Origin: Bog-473 sp963791995
GTDB lineage: Bacteria; Actinomycetota; Acidimicrobiia; Acidimicrobiales; RAAP-2
Assembly (NCBI GenBank): GCA_963791995.1
Contig: CAWBUQ010000001.1
Coordinates: 496,001-560,000 of the forward strand
Length of the DNA stretch: 64,000 nucleotides
Direction: 5' to 3'
The notes beneath the pieces were generated by a model. It was given only the letters and a program-made list of their open reading frames with translations. It did no database searches and was not told the origin of the DNA. Shown one piece after another: positions 38,179-47,101 of the stretch. The position numbers were made by a program, and so were the translations under genes. The number at the start of each line of letters is the position of its first letter. Position 1 is the stretch's first letter.

Positions 38179-38433
38179 TCAGTGGGATGGCGGGATCCTG
38201 GTATGCGTAGGCGTCAGCGATGTGAGAGCAGGTGTTTCGAACCCAACGAAGAGGCCAACTGCTACAAAGAGGCTCGCCCCTAGTCGACCGACGCTCACGT
38301 GACCCTGCCCTCCGGCGGTCGCTCCCGTTGCCAGCAAGAGAAGCAGCAAAAGCGTGGGGAGTGCAGCGACACCGGCCAGGAGCATCAGAAGGTGGCCGAG
38401 GAGCCGTCCGAGCACTGTGGCGTCGTGGCACAT
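38179..38433 (-). CDS. Possible small two-helix membrane protein
   Basis: 84-codon frame starting ATG 38433 with two hydrophobic segments, LLGHLLMLLAGVAALPTLLL and VGRLGASLFVAVGLFVGF. It ends just beyond the DUF523 fragment. It is supported only by hydrophobicity and a start codon; no family is recognised and no strong ribosome site is visible. Confidence 0.35.
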   Translation of the reverse strand: MCHDATVLGRLLGHLLMLLAGVAALPTLLLLLLLATGATAGGQGHVSVGRLGASLFVAVGLFVGFETPALTSLTPTHTRIPPSH

Positions 38434-38527
38434 CGACGAATCGTCGACGAGGATCGCCCGGGCGAGAACTGCCCGGAGACTGGTCTCATGCCGGTCCCGC
38501 AAAGCGGGATTGGTATACCTTTCTGCG

Positions 38528-39130
38528 ATGACGGGGCGGGGCCGCATGTCGCTGTTGACGATCGTCGTCGGGATGACACTTTGGTTGACGGTGACGCCCG
38601 TTGCGGCGGCGGCACCCGTGCCAATTCGATCGAAACTTCTCACTCTGTCGGACACGCCGGCGGGATGGTCCGCCATCACGGTGTCCTTGACGAAAGCGCT
38701 CACCTCGGTGTGTTCCGAGCCGTTCTTGGCCCCCCGCGGAGGTGTGCAGGAGATGAGTTCGTTCAAAGACGTCCAGGGAGGGGCGCTCGAGGAGGAGCTG
38801 TCCACCGGGCCGGATCTCAGATCTCTCTACAGGTATGTCGTGGGCCGGTTTGCCAAGTGCAAATCCGTGAGAATCTCGACGACGAGTGACCCCGCCGCGT
38901 TCATGGGCACCGGGAAAACGATGAAGATCCCATCGGTCGGTCGACGTTCACAGGCCTTCACCTTCAGCCTGGTCGCGCACCACAAGTATCACCTGGGCGA
39001 GTACGTCGTCGTCTTTGAGGCTGGACCGTTCGTTAGCGCTGCCTACGAAATCGACACCGACCCGAGCCTCAGCGTCTTCGAGGGGTTCGCCGGTGCGGCC
39101 GCAGCGAAGGCGTCCTCGGCCACGTCCTGA
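38528..39130 (+). CDS. Secreted protein of unknown function
   Basis: Intact 200-residue protein with a signal peptide (MSLLTIVVGMTLWLTVTPVA, cleavage near AAA-APV). A mixed alpha/beta body follows with two Cys (TSVCSEPF, AKCKSVRI) likely to form a disulfide. The pattern LLTLSDTPAGWSA near the start resembles actinobacterial secreted or lipoprotein families (LpqN-like) but lacks a lipobox. ATG 38528 is chosen; ATG 38546 also leaves the signal peptide intact. Confidence 0.65.
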   Translation: MTGRGRMSLLTIVVGMTLWLTVTPVAAAAPVPIRSKLLTLSDTPAGWSAITVSLTKALTSVCSEPFLAPRGGVQEMSSFKDVQGGALEEELSTGPDLRSLYRYVVGRFAKCKSVRISTTSDPAAFMGTGKTMKIPSVGRRSQAFTFSLVAHHKYHLGEYVVVFEAGPFVSAAYEIDTDPSLSVFEGFAGAAAAKASSATS

Positions 39131-39315
39131 CCTCGCACCCTGCTCGACGGCGACGCCTTCAGCCCGACCCCGTGCCGCCGGGACGGTCGGCGCGCCGCGG
39201 AGAAGCTGGTCACATGATCCCTTTGGGGCTCATCAACTTATCGCTCAGCCCGTTCTGCCCGTCGCCGTCGTGATACCCAGTTTCCCTTCGCCCCGTTCGC
39301 CAATAACCTGGTGTC

Positions 39316-39537
39316 ATGGCAGACAGAGCCGTCTGGGTCCAAGGACTGACTCAACCCGGGAGCGCGGGCGGGGTACGGACCTGGCATCTTGCGGAGACTC
39401 CCGACGAAACGCTGTGCGGCAGGGCGACACAGTCCATGAAGGAGACGCCCAAAGCGTCTTGGGACCTCGTGCTGAACCCATGTTCTGAGTGTCAGACACA
39501 GGCGGACGTGGCTGACGCGCATCGCAGCGTGGCCTAG
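39316..39537 (+). CDS. Small Cys/His protein
   Basis: 73-residue protein: VRTWHLAETPDETLCGRATQ, then NPCSECQTQAD. The H-x9-C ... C-x2-C arrangement and the 'LCGR' element occur in small actinobacterial proteins that probably bind zinc. Intact frame; function unknown; no operon partner. Confidence 0.6.
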   Translation: MADRAVWVQGLTQPGSAGGVRTWHLAETPDETLCGRATQSMKETPKASWDLVLNPCSECQTQADVADAHRSVA

Positions 39538-39718
39538 AGGCGAGGAGCGGCTCGGCACGTCCCTGCACGCCGGGCCTGTCGATCTCCCGGGCGAAGCCCG
39601 CGGACCCGGCCATAGCAGCCAACGGACTGCACATCGGGGTAGACGGCTGTGACCTTCAGTGTCACGCCGATCTGGGTCCTCGCTACATTGAGGTCTTCAC
39701 CACGACGAGAGGATCCCG

Positions 39719-40030
39719 ATGTCGTCAACTTCAGGTCCGCTGCATCTCAGCGGCCATCATCGAGACACCCTGCAACAGATCTTTCAAGAGAAGACGAACC
39801 ACAATGTCGAATGGCACGACGTCGTGTCACTGCTCGAAGCGGTCGGATCCATCGAAGAGCGGCACGACGACATGTTTCTGTTCCGCATCGGCCAAGAGAC
39901 CGAGGTCCTCAGGCGTCCGCGTGACAAGGACATCGACGGACAGCAACTCGTCGACTTGCGCCGGATATTGACGAGTGCCGGCTACGACACCGTGGCCGCT
40001 GAGCTCGAAGACAAGGGACGCGAGGTCTGA
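39719..40030 (+). CDS. Conserved small protein, HicA-like fold suspected
   Basis: Intact 103-residue protein beginning near LSGHHRDTLQQIFQEKTNHN, then VEWHDVVSLLEAVGSIEERH, DDMFLFRIGQETEVLRRPRD and DIDGQQLVDLRRILTSAGY. This is a recurring actinobacterial family. The small H-x-x-T-L/VEWxDVxSLL pattern is reminiscent of HicA mRNA interferase-like double-stranded RNA-binding folds. No HicB antitoxin is next to it, so a toxin role is not supported. Confidence 0.65.
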   Translation: MSSTSGPLHLSGHHRDTLQQIFQEKTNHNVEWHDVVSLLEAVGSIEERHDDMFLFRIGQETEVLRRPRDKDIDGQQLVDLRRILTSAGYDTVAAELEDKGREV

Positions 40031-40182
40031 AACGTCGCCGGACAGGTGAACCGGCTCGACCCATGCGTCCCTCTGCGACCCTCGATCGGACTGCGATCTC
40101 GAGTCCGATGAGCCAGTCGCACGGCCGTCGCTTGTAGCCTGAACAGGCGAGTCCGTCACAAACTAAGAAAAGAGGTCGGCGA

Positions 40183-40713
40183 TTGCCTGCTTGCTCCCGG
40201 TGCCTGGTCGAGGTGCCCGTGGGGACTGCAGTCTGCCCCAAGTGCGGCTCCGCCATCAGGCGGCCCGTCATGCCGCGACCGGCGCCCAAGCGCGTTGGGA
40301 AATCGCGAGAACGACTGAACGCCCTGGACCGCACCGATTGGGTCATCGGCCCCGCGACGTTGATCCTCTTGATCTCGTTCTGGCTGCCTTGGTACAGCGT
40401 CGGCCCATTCTCCGCTGGTGGGCTGAGTGCGCACGGATGGCTGTTCATCGCGGTGGTGGACTCGATCGTGCTCCTGCTCTACGTCGTCATCACGGCGTTC
40501 GGACTCGGCGAGCTCGCAGCACAGGGTCGCATGTCCAAGGATCAGATCCTTGCCCTCATCACGGGGGTCAACCTGGCCCTCGTCGTGCTCGGTGTGCTGC
40601 TCAAGCCCGCGGGGTTCGGCCGCTCGTGGGGCGCCTTCGTGGCCCTGGCCGCCGCGATCGTGGCTTTTGTGCCCTTTGGCGTCCCCATGATCCGGGCCCG
40701 ACGGCATCGCTGA
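40183..40713 (+). CDS. Zinc-ribbon membrane protein
   Basis: Intact 176-residue protein. An N-terminal zinc ribbon (CSRC ... CPKC, residues 4-21) and a basic linker precede four predicted transmembrane helices: WVIGPATLILLISFWLPW, WLFIAVVDSIVLLLYVVI, ILALITGVNLALVVLGVL and WGAFVALAAAIVAFVPFG. TTG 40183 is chosen because it begins just before the ribbon and is preceded by AAAGAGG. Similar ribbon-membrane proteins are common in actinobacteria, without known function. Confidence 0.7.
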   Translation: MPACSRCLVEVPVGTAVCPKCGSAIRRPVMPRPAPKRVGKSRERLNALDRTDWVIGPATLILLISFWLPWYSVGPFSAGGLSAHGWLFIAVVDSIVLLLYVVITAFGLGELAAQGRMSKDQILALITGVNLALVVLGVLLKPAGFGRSWGAFVALAAAIVAFVPFGVPMIRARRHR

Positions 40714-40779
40714 AACCGAGTCTCGGCCTTCGACCCTCTTCCGTTGCCCGGTGTGGCCCGATGACGGCAGAATCGCGGC

Positions 40780-41620
40780 ATGCCAACCCGGCCCCACGGA
40801 TACATGGCCGCCCGCTCCGACGCGGCGCCCCTCGCGGTCGAACACCTCCGTTCAGAAGGATACGTCGAGCTCCGCGGCGTCTTCGGCCCCGAAGAGATCG
40901 AGGCGCTACGCACCGATGTGACGCGGGTCTTCGACGAATACCCGCCCGACGAACGGGGAGATCCCCCCGAGCAGTCGACTCCTTTTCGCTACGAGATGCT
41001 GAACCGGAGCAGCGTGGTCCAACAGGCAATCGGACATCCGCGCATCCTCGAAGTCGTCGAATTCCTCCTCGGTGAGGATTGCCACGTGATTGCCAACACG
41101 GCGTGGTGGCAGCAGCCAGGCGACAACAGGCATCTCGGGCGCTTCTGGCACATCGACGCCGGGCCGCACGTTCCCCGCGCTCGCGGACATCCCCTGGGAT
41201 CCACGAATCCCCTATCCCGTGTTTGCGATTGCCGCGCACTTGTACCTGGCGGATTGCCCGATCGATGCCGGACCCACGGGCGTCATTCCCGGGAGCCATA
41301 TGTCGGGGCAGGCACCTCCCTGGGAGAGGGCCGCTGACGACGACCTCGAATGGGAAGGCCGTGGCACGGTACCGATCGTGGCCGAGGCGGGCGACGTCGC
41401 CCTCTTCGTCTCGGACCTGTGGCACCGGCGGCTGCCCCTGGGCCCCGACGACCCTGGTCGGATGTTCGTCCAGTGCCACTACGGACGACGCGATATCGCG
41501 CAGCGGCTTCGACCGACCTCGGAGGTGAACCACCTCTCGGCAGAGGCGATGGAACGGGCCCAGACGCCCAGGGAGCGGACGCTCGTCGGGATCCATCCAT
41601 TGAGCTTCTACGACGGCTGA
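40780..41620 (+). CDS. Phytanoyl-CoA dioxygenase (PhyH) family protein
   Basis: Fe(II)/2-oxoglutarate-dependent oxygenase of about 280 residues. The iron triad is visible: His and Asp in FWHIDAGPH and the distal His in LWHRRLPLGP; the 2-oxoglutarate Arg is likely in GRMFVQCHYGRRD. Other family features are HLRSEGYVELRGVFGPEEIE and GVIPGSHMSG. One frame change near 41172 follows the HID motif. The family hydroxylates varied small molecules; the substrate is not predictable. It stands alone. Confidence 0.86.
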
Positions 41621-41798
41621 CGCAGATCCGTCGGCGAGGTTCGGCCGTCGTGAGAGCCGCCGTCTCCCGGCTTCGAGCGAACAGATTCGAGCGATGAAGA
41701 TCCGCTACGTCCCGGCCTCGGCCTCGCCCCGCCGGAGCCGACCCGTCTCGGAGCCCGCTCAGCCCGCTCAGCCCGGTCGCCCCGCCGTCACCGCCCGA

Positions 41799-44670
41799 TC
41801 AGGAGGCGAACACGTCGGGCGGCGGACAGCTGCAGACCAGGTTGCGATCGCCGTACGCCTGGTTGATCCGGGCCACCGGCGGCCAGTACTTGGCCGCTGA
41901 CTGGCCGGCAGGGAAGACCGCCGTCGCCCGGTCATAGGCCCGGGTCCACTCGGTGACGAGTGCAGCGGCCGTGTGCGGCGCGCCGCGCAGGGGGCTCTCC
42001 TCCACCGACCAACGCCCCGCGGCGATCTCGTCGATCTCGGCCCGGATGGCGATCATGGCATCACAGAAGCGATCGAGTTCTTCGAGATCCTCGCTCTCGG
42101 TCGGCTCGATCATCATGGTGCCCGCGACCGGGAAGCTGACCGTCGGCGCGTGGAACCCGTAGTCGATCAGGCGCTTCGCCACGTCGTCGACCGAGACCCC
42201 CGTCGACTTGGCGAGGGGTCGCAGATCGACGATGCACTCGTGGGCCACCAGGCCGTTCGATCCCGTGTAGAGGATCGGGTAGGAGGACGAGAGCCGGGTC
42301 GCCACGTAGTTGGCGGCGAGCACGGCCGACTTGGTGGCGTGCGCCAGCCCCGCTCCCGAGAGCAGGCGGATGTAAGCCCAGCTGATCGCCAGGATGCCCG
42401 CGCTGCCGTACGGCGCGGCACTGACCGGGCCGATCCCCCGCCGCTGCTCCGCCCGCGGGTGCATCGGATGCGATGGCAGGAAAGGCACCAGGTGCTCGGC
42501 CACCGCGACAGGCCCGACACCAGGACCACCCCCCCCGTGTGGGATGCAGAAGGTCTTGTGCAGGTTCAGGTGCGAGACGTCGCCGCCGAACTCCCCCGGC
42601 TGGGCCAGGCCCAGCAGCGCGTTCAGGTTCGCCCCGTCGATGTAGACCTGGCCGCCGAATCGGTGCACCAGCTCACACATGGCGCTGATGCCCTCCTCGT
42701 AGACGCCGTGGGTCGAGGGGTAGGTGACCATGATCGCCGCCAGCCGCGGCGCGTGCTCCTGGCACTTCGCCTCGAGGTCGTCGAGATCCACCGTCCCGTC
42801 GGCACACGCGCCGATAACGACCACGCGCATGCCTGCCATGACGGCGGACGCCGCGTTGGTCCCGTGCGCGCTCGAGGGGATGAGGCAGACGTCGCGCTCG
42901 GCCTCGCCACGCGACTCGTGATACGCCCGAATGGCCATGAGCCCGGCCAACTCTCCCTGGCTGCCCGCGTTCGGCTGCACCGACACCTTGGCGTAGCCGG
43001 TCACGGCGGCCAGCCATGTCTCGAGCTCGTCGATCAACGAGGTGTAGCCCGGGGTCGTCTCGAGCGGCGCGAACGGATGGATGTCGGCGAAGCCGGGCAG
43101 ACCGATCGGCTCCATCTCGGTGGTGGCGTTCAGTTTCATGGTGCACGAGCCGAGCGGGATCATGCCGCGGTCGAGTGCAAAGTCGACGTCGGAGAGCCGC
43201 CGCAGGTAGCGCAGCATCGACGTCTCGGAGTGGTGCTCGGAGAACACCGGGTGGACCAGGATGGGACCTCGCCGCAACAGCGGCACGGGAAGCGCGTCGC
43301 GCCACCGCCCGCTCGATGCGACGGCCGGGGCCTCGAAGGCCTCGAGCACGCGCATCGATGTGCTCGTCCGTCGTCGTCTCGCCGCACGAGATGCCCACAT
43401 GGTCGTCGTCGACGAAGCGCAGCGAGCACGGCGCGCTCGGCCGCGGCCGCGACGATCTCCTCGGCGCGTCCGGGCACGGACACCACCACGGTGTCGAAGA
43501 ATTCGTGGTGCAGCACCGTGTGGCCCGCCGCCCCGAGACCGGCCGCGAGCCGGACCGCCCGGGAGTGGACCCGGCGCGCGATGCCGCGCAGTCCCTCGGC
43601 CCCGTGGTACACGGCGTACATCGCGGCCACCACCGCCAAGAGGACCTGGGCGGTGCAGATGTTCGAGGTCGCCTTCTCCCGGCGGATGTGCTGCTCTCGC
43701 GTCTGGAGTGCCAGGCGGTAGGCCGGCCGGCCCTCGGCATCGACCGAGAGCCCGACCAGACGTCCTGGCAGGTCCCGCTCGAGGCCGGACCGTACCGCCA
43801 TGAACGCGGCGTGCGGACCGCCGTACCAGAGCGGCACGCCGAAGCGCTGGGACGAGCCGACCACCACGTCCGCGCCCCACTCCCCCGGCGGCGTCAACAG
43901 CGTGAGGGCCAGCAAATCGGCCGCCGCCGTCACCAGCGCGCCGCGCTCGTGTGCCTCTGCGGTCACTGCCGCAAAATCGGGAATGGCACCCGACGCACCC
44001 GGGTATTGCTGCACGACCCCGAAGCACTCCCCCGCGGGGAGCCCGCCGGTAGAGGTCCGCCACCAGGATCTCGAGGCCGAGCGGGGCGAAGGCGCGTCTC
44101 GAGCACGGCAATCGTCTGAGGCAAGCAGTCGTCGTCCACCACGACCCGGTTCGACTCGGCCTTGGACCGCCGGCGCATCAGGGTCACCGCTTCGGCGACG
44201 GCCGTGCTCTCGTCGAGGAGCGAGGCGTTGGCCGTGTCGAGGCCGGTCAGATCGGCGACCATCGTCTGGAAGTTCAAGAGCGCCTCGAGACGACCTTGGC
44301 TGATCTCGGGCTGGTACGGGGTGTAGGCGGTGTACCAGGCCGGGCTCTCGAGGACGTTGCGCCGGATCACGCCCGGCGTGATGGTGCTGGCGTAGCCGAG
44401 CCCGATCATGGGTTCGGCGACCACGTTCGAGGCGGCGCGGGCGCGGAGCTCGTCGAGGACGGCGATCTCGGAGACCGCAGGAGGCAGCTCGAGGTCCGTG
44501 AGGCTGCGCACCGACCCGGGAATGGCCGCGTCGACCAGTGCGTCGAGATCGTCGAAGCCGAGGATCTTGAGCATCCCCTCCTGTTCCTCTGCGGACGTGC
44601 CGACGTGGCGGAACAGGAAGTTTTCGAACGGCTCGAGTGCTTCGGTGCCGGCTGGACGCTGATCGCTCAA
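41799..44670 (-). CDS. gcvP: Glycine dehydrogenase (decarboxylating), P-protein
   Basis: PLP-dependent P-protein of the glycine cleavage system; it decarboxylates glycine and transfers aminomethyl to lipoyl-GcvH. Full-length fused (alpha plus beta halves) type of about 950 residues. N-terminal half: FRHVGTSAEEQEGMLKILGF, YASTITPGVIRRNVLESPAW, YTPYQPEISQGRLEALLNFQ. C-terminal half: MIPLGSCTMKLNATTEM and the PLP-Lys motif HLNLHKTFCIPHGGGGPG. At least four frame changes lie between about 43340 and 44110. TTG 44670 is chosen because GAGGAGG is five bases upstream and the family N-terminus begins here. A glycine riboswitch lies directly upstream. Confidence 0.93.
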
Positions 44671-44714
44671 GGAGGCCTCCTCGTGGGCCCCGCACAAGGC
44701 GGAGCGAGTCGGAT

Positions 44715-44900
44715 GTCCTCCCCACTCTGTCGTCGGACCTGAGAGCCTCACCGCTACGTCAGCGGTTTCCACCTTCGGTGCGGACGCCGAAACGCCACGC
44801 TTTCCAGAGTTGCCTCGCCGGAGCGGTATGTCGGCCTGAGAGTTTCTGGGGAGAGTTGCTCCTCCGGCGTCCCCTCGTGCAGCAGTTTCGGGGACTCTGG
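44715..44900 (-). promoter_or_regulatory. Tandem glycine riboswitch
   Basis: Two glycine aptamers in series on the minus strand. Aptamer 1 (about 44900-44815): P1 CCAGAGT paired with ACTCTGG, CGCCGGAGGAGCAA and the core AAACTCTCAGGC. Aptamer 2 (about 44810-44715): GTCCGCACCGAAGGTGGAAA, GAGGCTCTCAGGTCCGACGA and CAGAGTGGGGAGG. ACCGAAGG, CTCTCAGG and GACAGAG are diagnostic consensus elements of this class. It lies between gcvT (stop 44993) and the gcvP ribosome site, so glycine would control gcvP separately from gcvT. Confidence 0.93.
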
Positions 44901-44992
44901 CGCTCCGGTTCAAACGGCGTATTCAGTTGTGCACTCCACTATAGGGCACGGGCCTGCGCCGCCCGGGCACTCGCTGCAACCCCCGCCGACCC

Positions 44993-46088
44993 CTATTCCT
45001 CGTCCTCGGGCACTGGCCACAGCGGCGGGCGCGTGAGGGCGGCTGGGAGTGCGCGTCCTCGCTGGACGACGGTGACCGGGTCACCGTCGAGCAGCCGGGC
45101 GTCCGCGTCGACGAAGCCGAGCCCGATGCCGCACTCGCGCATCGGCGAGAAGTTGCCACTCGTGAGAATGCCGACTTTCTGCTCGTCGTGGCAGATCTCG
45201 GCTCCGTCGCGCAAGGGCTGGCGGCCGTCGCCCACCAGACCACGCAGCCGGCGCGCCGGGCCGTTGGCGCGCTCCTCTTCGAGGGCCGCCCGCCCGGTGA
45301 AGGACCCCTTGTCCCAGCCGACCACCCACGCCAGGCCCGCCTGGAGCGGGGTGATGCCCGGTCCCAATTCGTGCCCGTGCAACGGCAGGCCCGCCTCGAG
45401 ACGCAGCGTGTCGCGCGGCGCCCAGGCCGGCCGGTGCGACGCCCTGGTCGAGTACCGCCGCCCAGAAGTCCGAGGCGATCTCGGCCGGCACGGCGCACTC
45501 CACGCCCTCCTCGCCGGTATAGCCGGTACCCGCCACGAGGCAGGTGGCGCCGCCCCACTCGAAACGCTCGACGTTGAATCGGTGCACCGCCGCGGCCACC
45601 GGGGACACATTGGCCAGGAGCGACCGCGCCTCAGGGCCCTGCACTGCGATGACGGCGCGCTCGTCGGTCACGTCGCGGCCCCCGATTGCACCCAGCACGT
45701 CGCTGGTGTTGGAGGCATTGGGCATGACGTCGAAGCGCTCGTCGTCGACCCACCACACGATGATGTCGTCGACCACGAAGCCGTCCTCGTCGAGGAGGTG
45801 CGTGTACTGGGCCCGGCCCGGATGCACCCGACGCAGGTCGTTGCTGAAGGAGCGCTGCAGGTGCTCGAACGCGTCGGGACCGACGACGCGCACGGTGCCC
45901 AGATGGCTCACGTCGAAGGCGACCGCCGAGGTCCGGCAGGTGCGGTGCTCCGCGACCGTGCCGCTCGGATAGGCCACGGGCATCTCCCACCCGCCGAAGG
46001 GGACCATCTTGGCCCCGAGCGCCACATGGTCGGCGTAGAGCGGCGAGACACGGATCGTCCCGCTGCTGGTGACCTCGTCACTGCGCAT
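44993..46088 (-). CDS. gcvT: Aminomethyltransferase, T-protein
   Basis: Tetrahydrofolate-dependent T-protein of the glycine cleavage system, about 365 residues. Features: KMVPFGGWEMPVAY, FDVSHLGTVRVVGPD, VDDIIVWWVDDERFDVMPNA, GYTGEEGVECAVP (tetrahydrofolate-binding region), LRLEAGLPLHGHEL and VGWDKGSFTGRAAL. One frame change near 45430 falls between GLGAARHAAS and DTLRLEAGL. Upstream is the MerR-nuclease gene; downstream is the glycine riboswitch and gcvP. gcvH is encoded 15 kb away. Confidence 0.93.
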
Positions 46089-46130
46089 CGAGCCAGACTA
46101 GATCCAACGTACGGGCAGCCCGTCGACGGG

Positions 46131-47009
46131 CTAGGCGGCTCCTGCGGTCACCGGCGCGAGTCCGTGCGAGGCCAGCAGCGCCGTGTAGTCGCGCTGGTAC
46201 ACCACGCGGATCGGTACTTCGGGGTAGAGCTCGCGCATCCGGCGCACCTTGCGGTTCTTGCGCGTCACCAGCCGTTGGTCCGCCGTCGTCAGCTCAATGA
46301 AGACACCGTGATCGGGAAGGTAGAAATCAGGACGGAATCCGGCTACCGGTGTTCCTGCCGCGTCCCACGCGAGCGGGAACTCCACCGGCTCGTACTCCCA
46401 GCGCTCGCCCGAGAGATCGAGGAGCGCCGCGAACAGCCGCTCGGAAGGATGGGCGAAACGGATGGTCCCTGCGGGCGCACAAGCCGGATGGCGTATGCGC
46501 CCGACGCGCGCAGGGTCCGTCGGGTTCACTCCCCCGCGGCCCGGGCCCGCTGCGCCTGCGACGGCCGTGCTCGGCGCCGCTCGCTCGGCGGCGGCCGTGT
46601 CCAGTCGCACGATGTCCGCCTCGAGCGCTTCGACCACGCCCGCGAGCGGCACGATGTTGAACACACCTTGACCGCCGGCCAGCAGGTCGACCACCTCACC
46701 GTTGGTACGGGCCAGCACCGAACTCGTCCCGGTCAGCACCAGGTTGGCCGATGCAACCTCACCGCCGAGGTCCTGGCGCAGGCATTCGACGGCCCGCCGC
46801 GCCGACTGCAACGACACGCCGGCGTCGAGCAGCTGCTTGATCACCTTGAGCTCGAGCACGTCCGAGTACGAGTAGACGCGCCGCGAACCGCTGCCCTTTG
46901 CAGCCGCCACCGAGGGCTGCAGCAGACCGGTTCGGGCCCAGTAGTCGAGTTGTCGATACGAGATCCCCACCAGGCCGCATACCTGCGGCCCGTGAAAAAC
47001 CCCCGACAC
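46131..47009 (-). CDS. MerR-family regulator with C-terminal restriction-endonuclease-like domain
   Basis: 292-residue protein. Residues 1-75 are a MerR winged helix (VCGLVGISYRQLDYWARTGL, RRVYSYSDVLELKVIKQLLD), as in mycobacterial Rv1830-type regulators. A middle region (90-140) follows, then an Ala/Pro linker. Residues about 190-285 are unlike MerR proteins: ERWEYEPVEFPLAWDAAG, GFRPDFYLPDHGVFIELT, TRKNRKVRRM and IRVVYQRDY. The D ... E-x-T ... K pattern suggests a PD-(D/E)XK-type or very-short-patch-repair-like fold. The start may really be ATG 47031 after GGGAGGTGG, joined by an indel in the GGGGGTTTTT run near 47000. Confidence 0.82.
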   Translation of the reverse strand: MSGVFHGPQVCGLVGISYRQLDYWARTGLLQPSVAAAKGSGSRRVYSYSDVLELKVIKQLLDAGVSLQSARRAVECLRQDLGGEVASANLVLTGTSSVLARTNGEVVDLLAGGQGVFNIVPLAGVVEALEADIVRLDTAAAERAAPSTAVAGAAGPGRGGVNPTDPARVGRIRHPACAPAGTIRFAHPSERLFAALLDLSGERWEYEPVEFPLAWDAAGTPVAGFRPDFYLPDHGVFIELTTADQRLVTRKNRKVRRMRELYPEVPIRVVYQRDYTALLASHGLAPVTAGAA

Positions 47010-47101
47010 GGGTCACGGACTCGTCGCCCATCTCCACCTCCCTGCACAACACTGGATCTCCGGGCGGAGACTCTACTGCAGTGCGGACGACATTGCTGTA
47101 G

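Noticed and set aside
39719..40030. Toxin-antitoxin locus built on the HicA-like small protein
   Set aside because: No HicB or other small antitoxin gene is adjacent; the next genes are over 150 bases away and unrelated.
41973..43721. Long plus-strand frame opposite gcvP
   Set aside because: The minus-strand frames contain the full set of P-protein motifs including the PLP lysine; the plus translation is Arg/His/Gly-rich noise.
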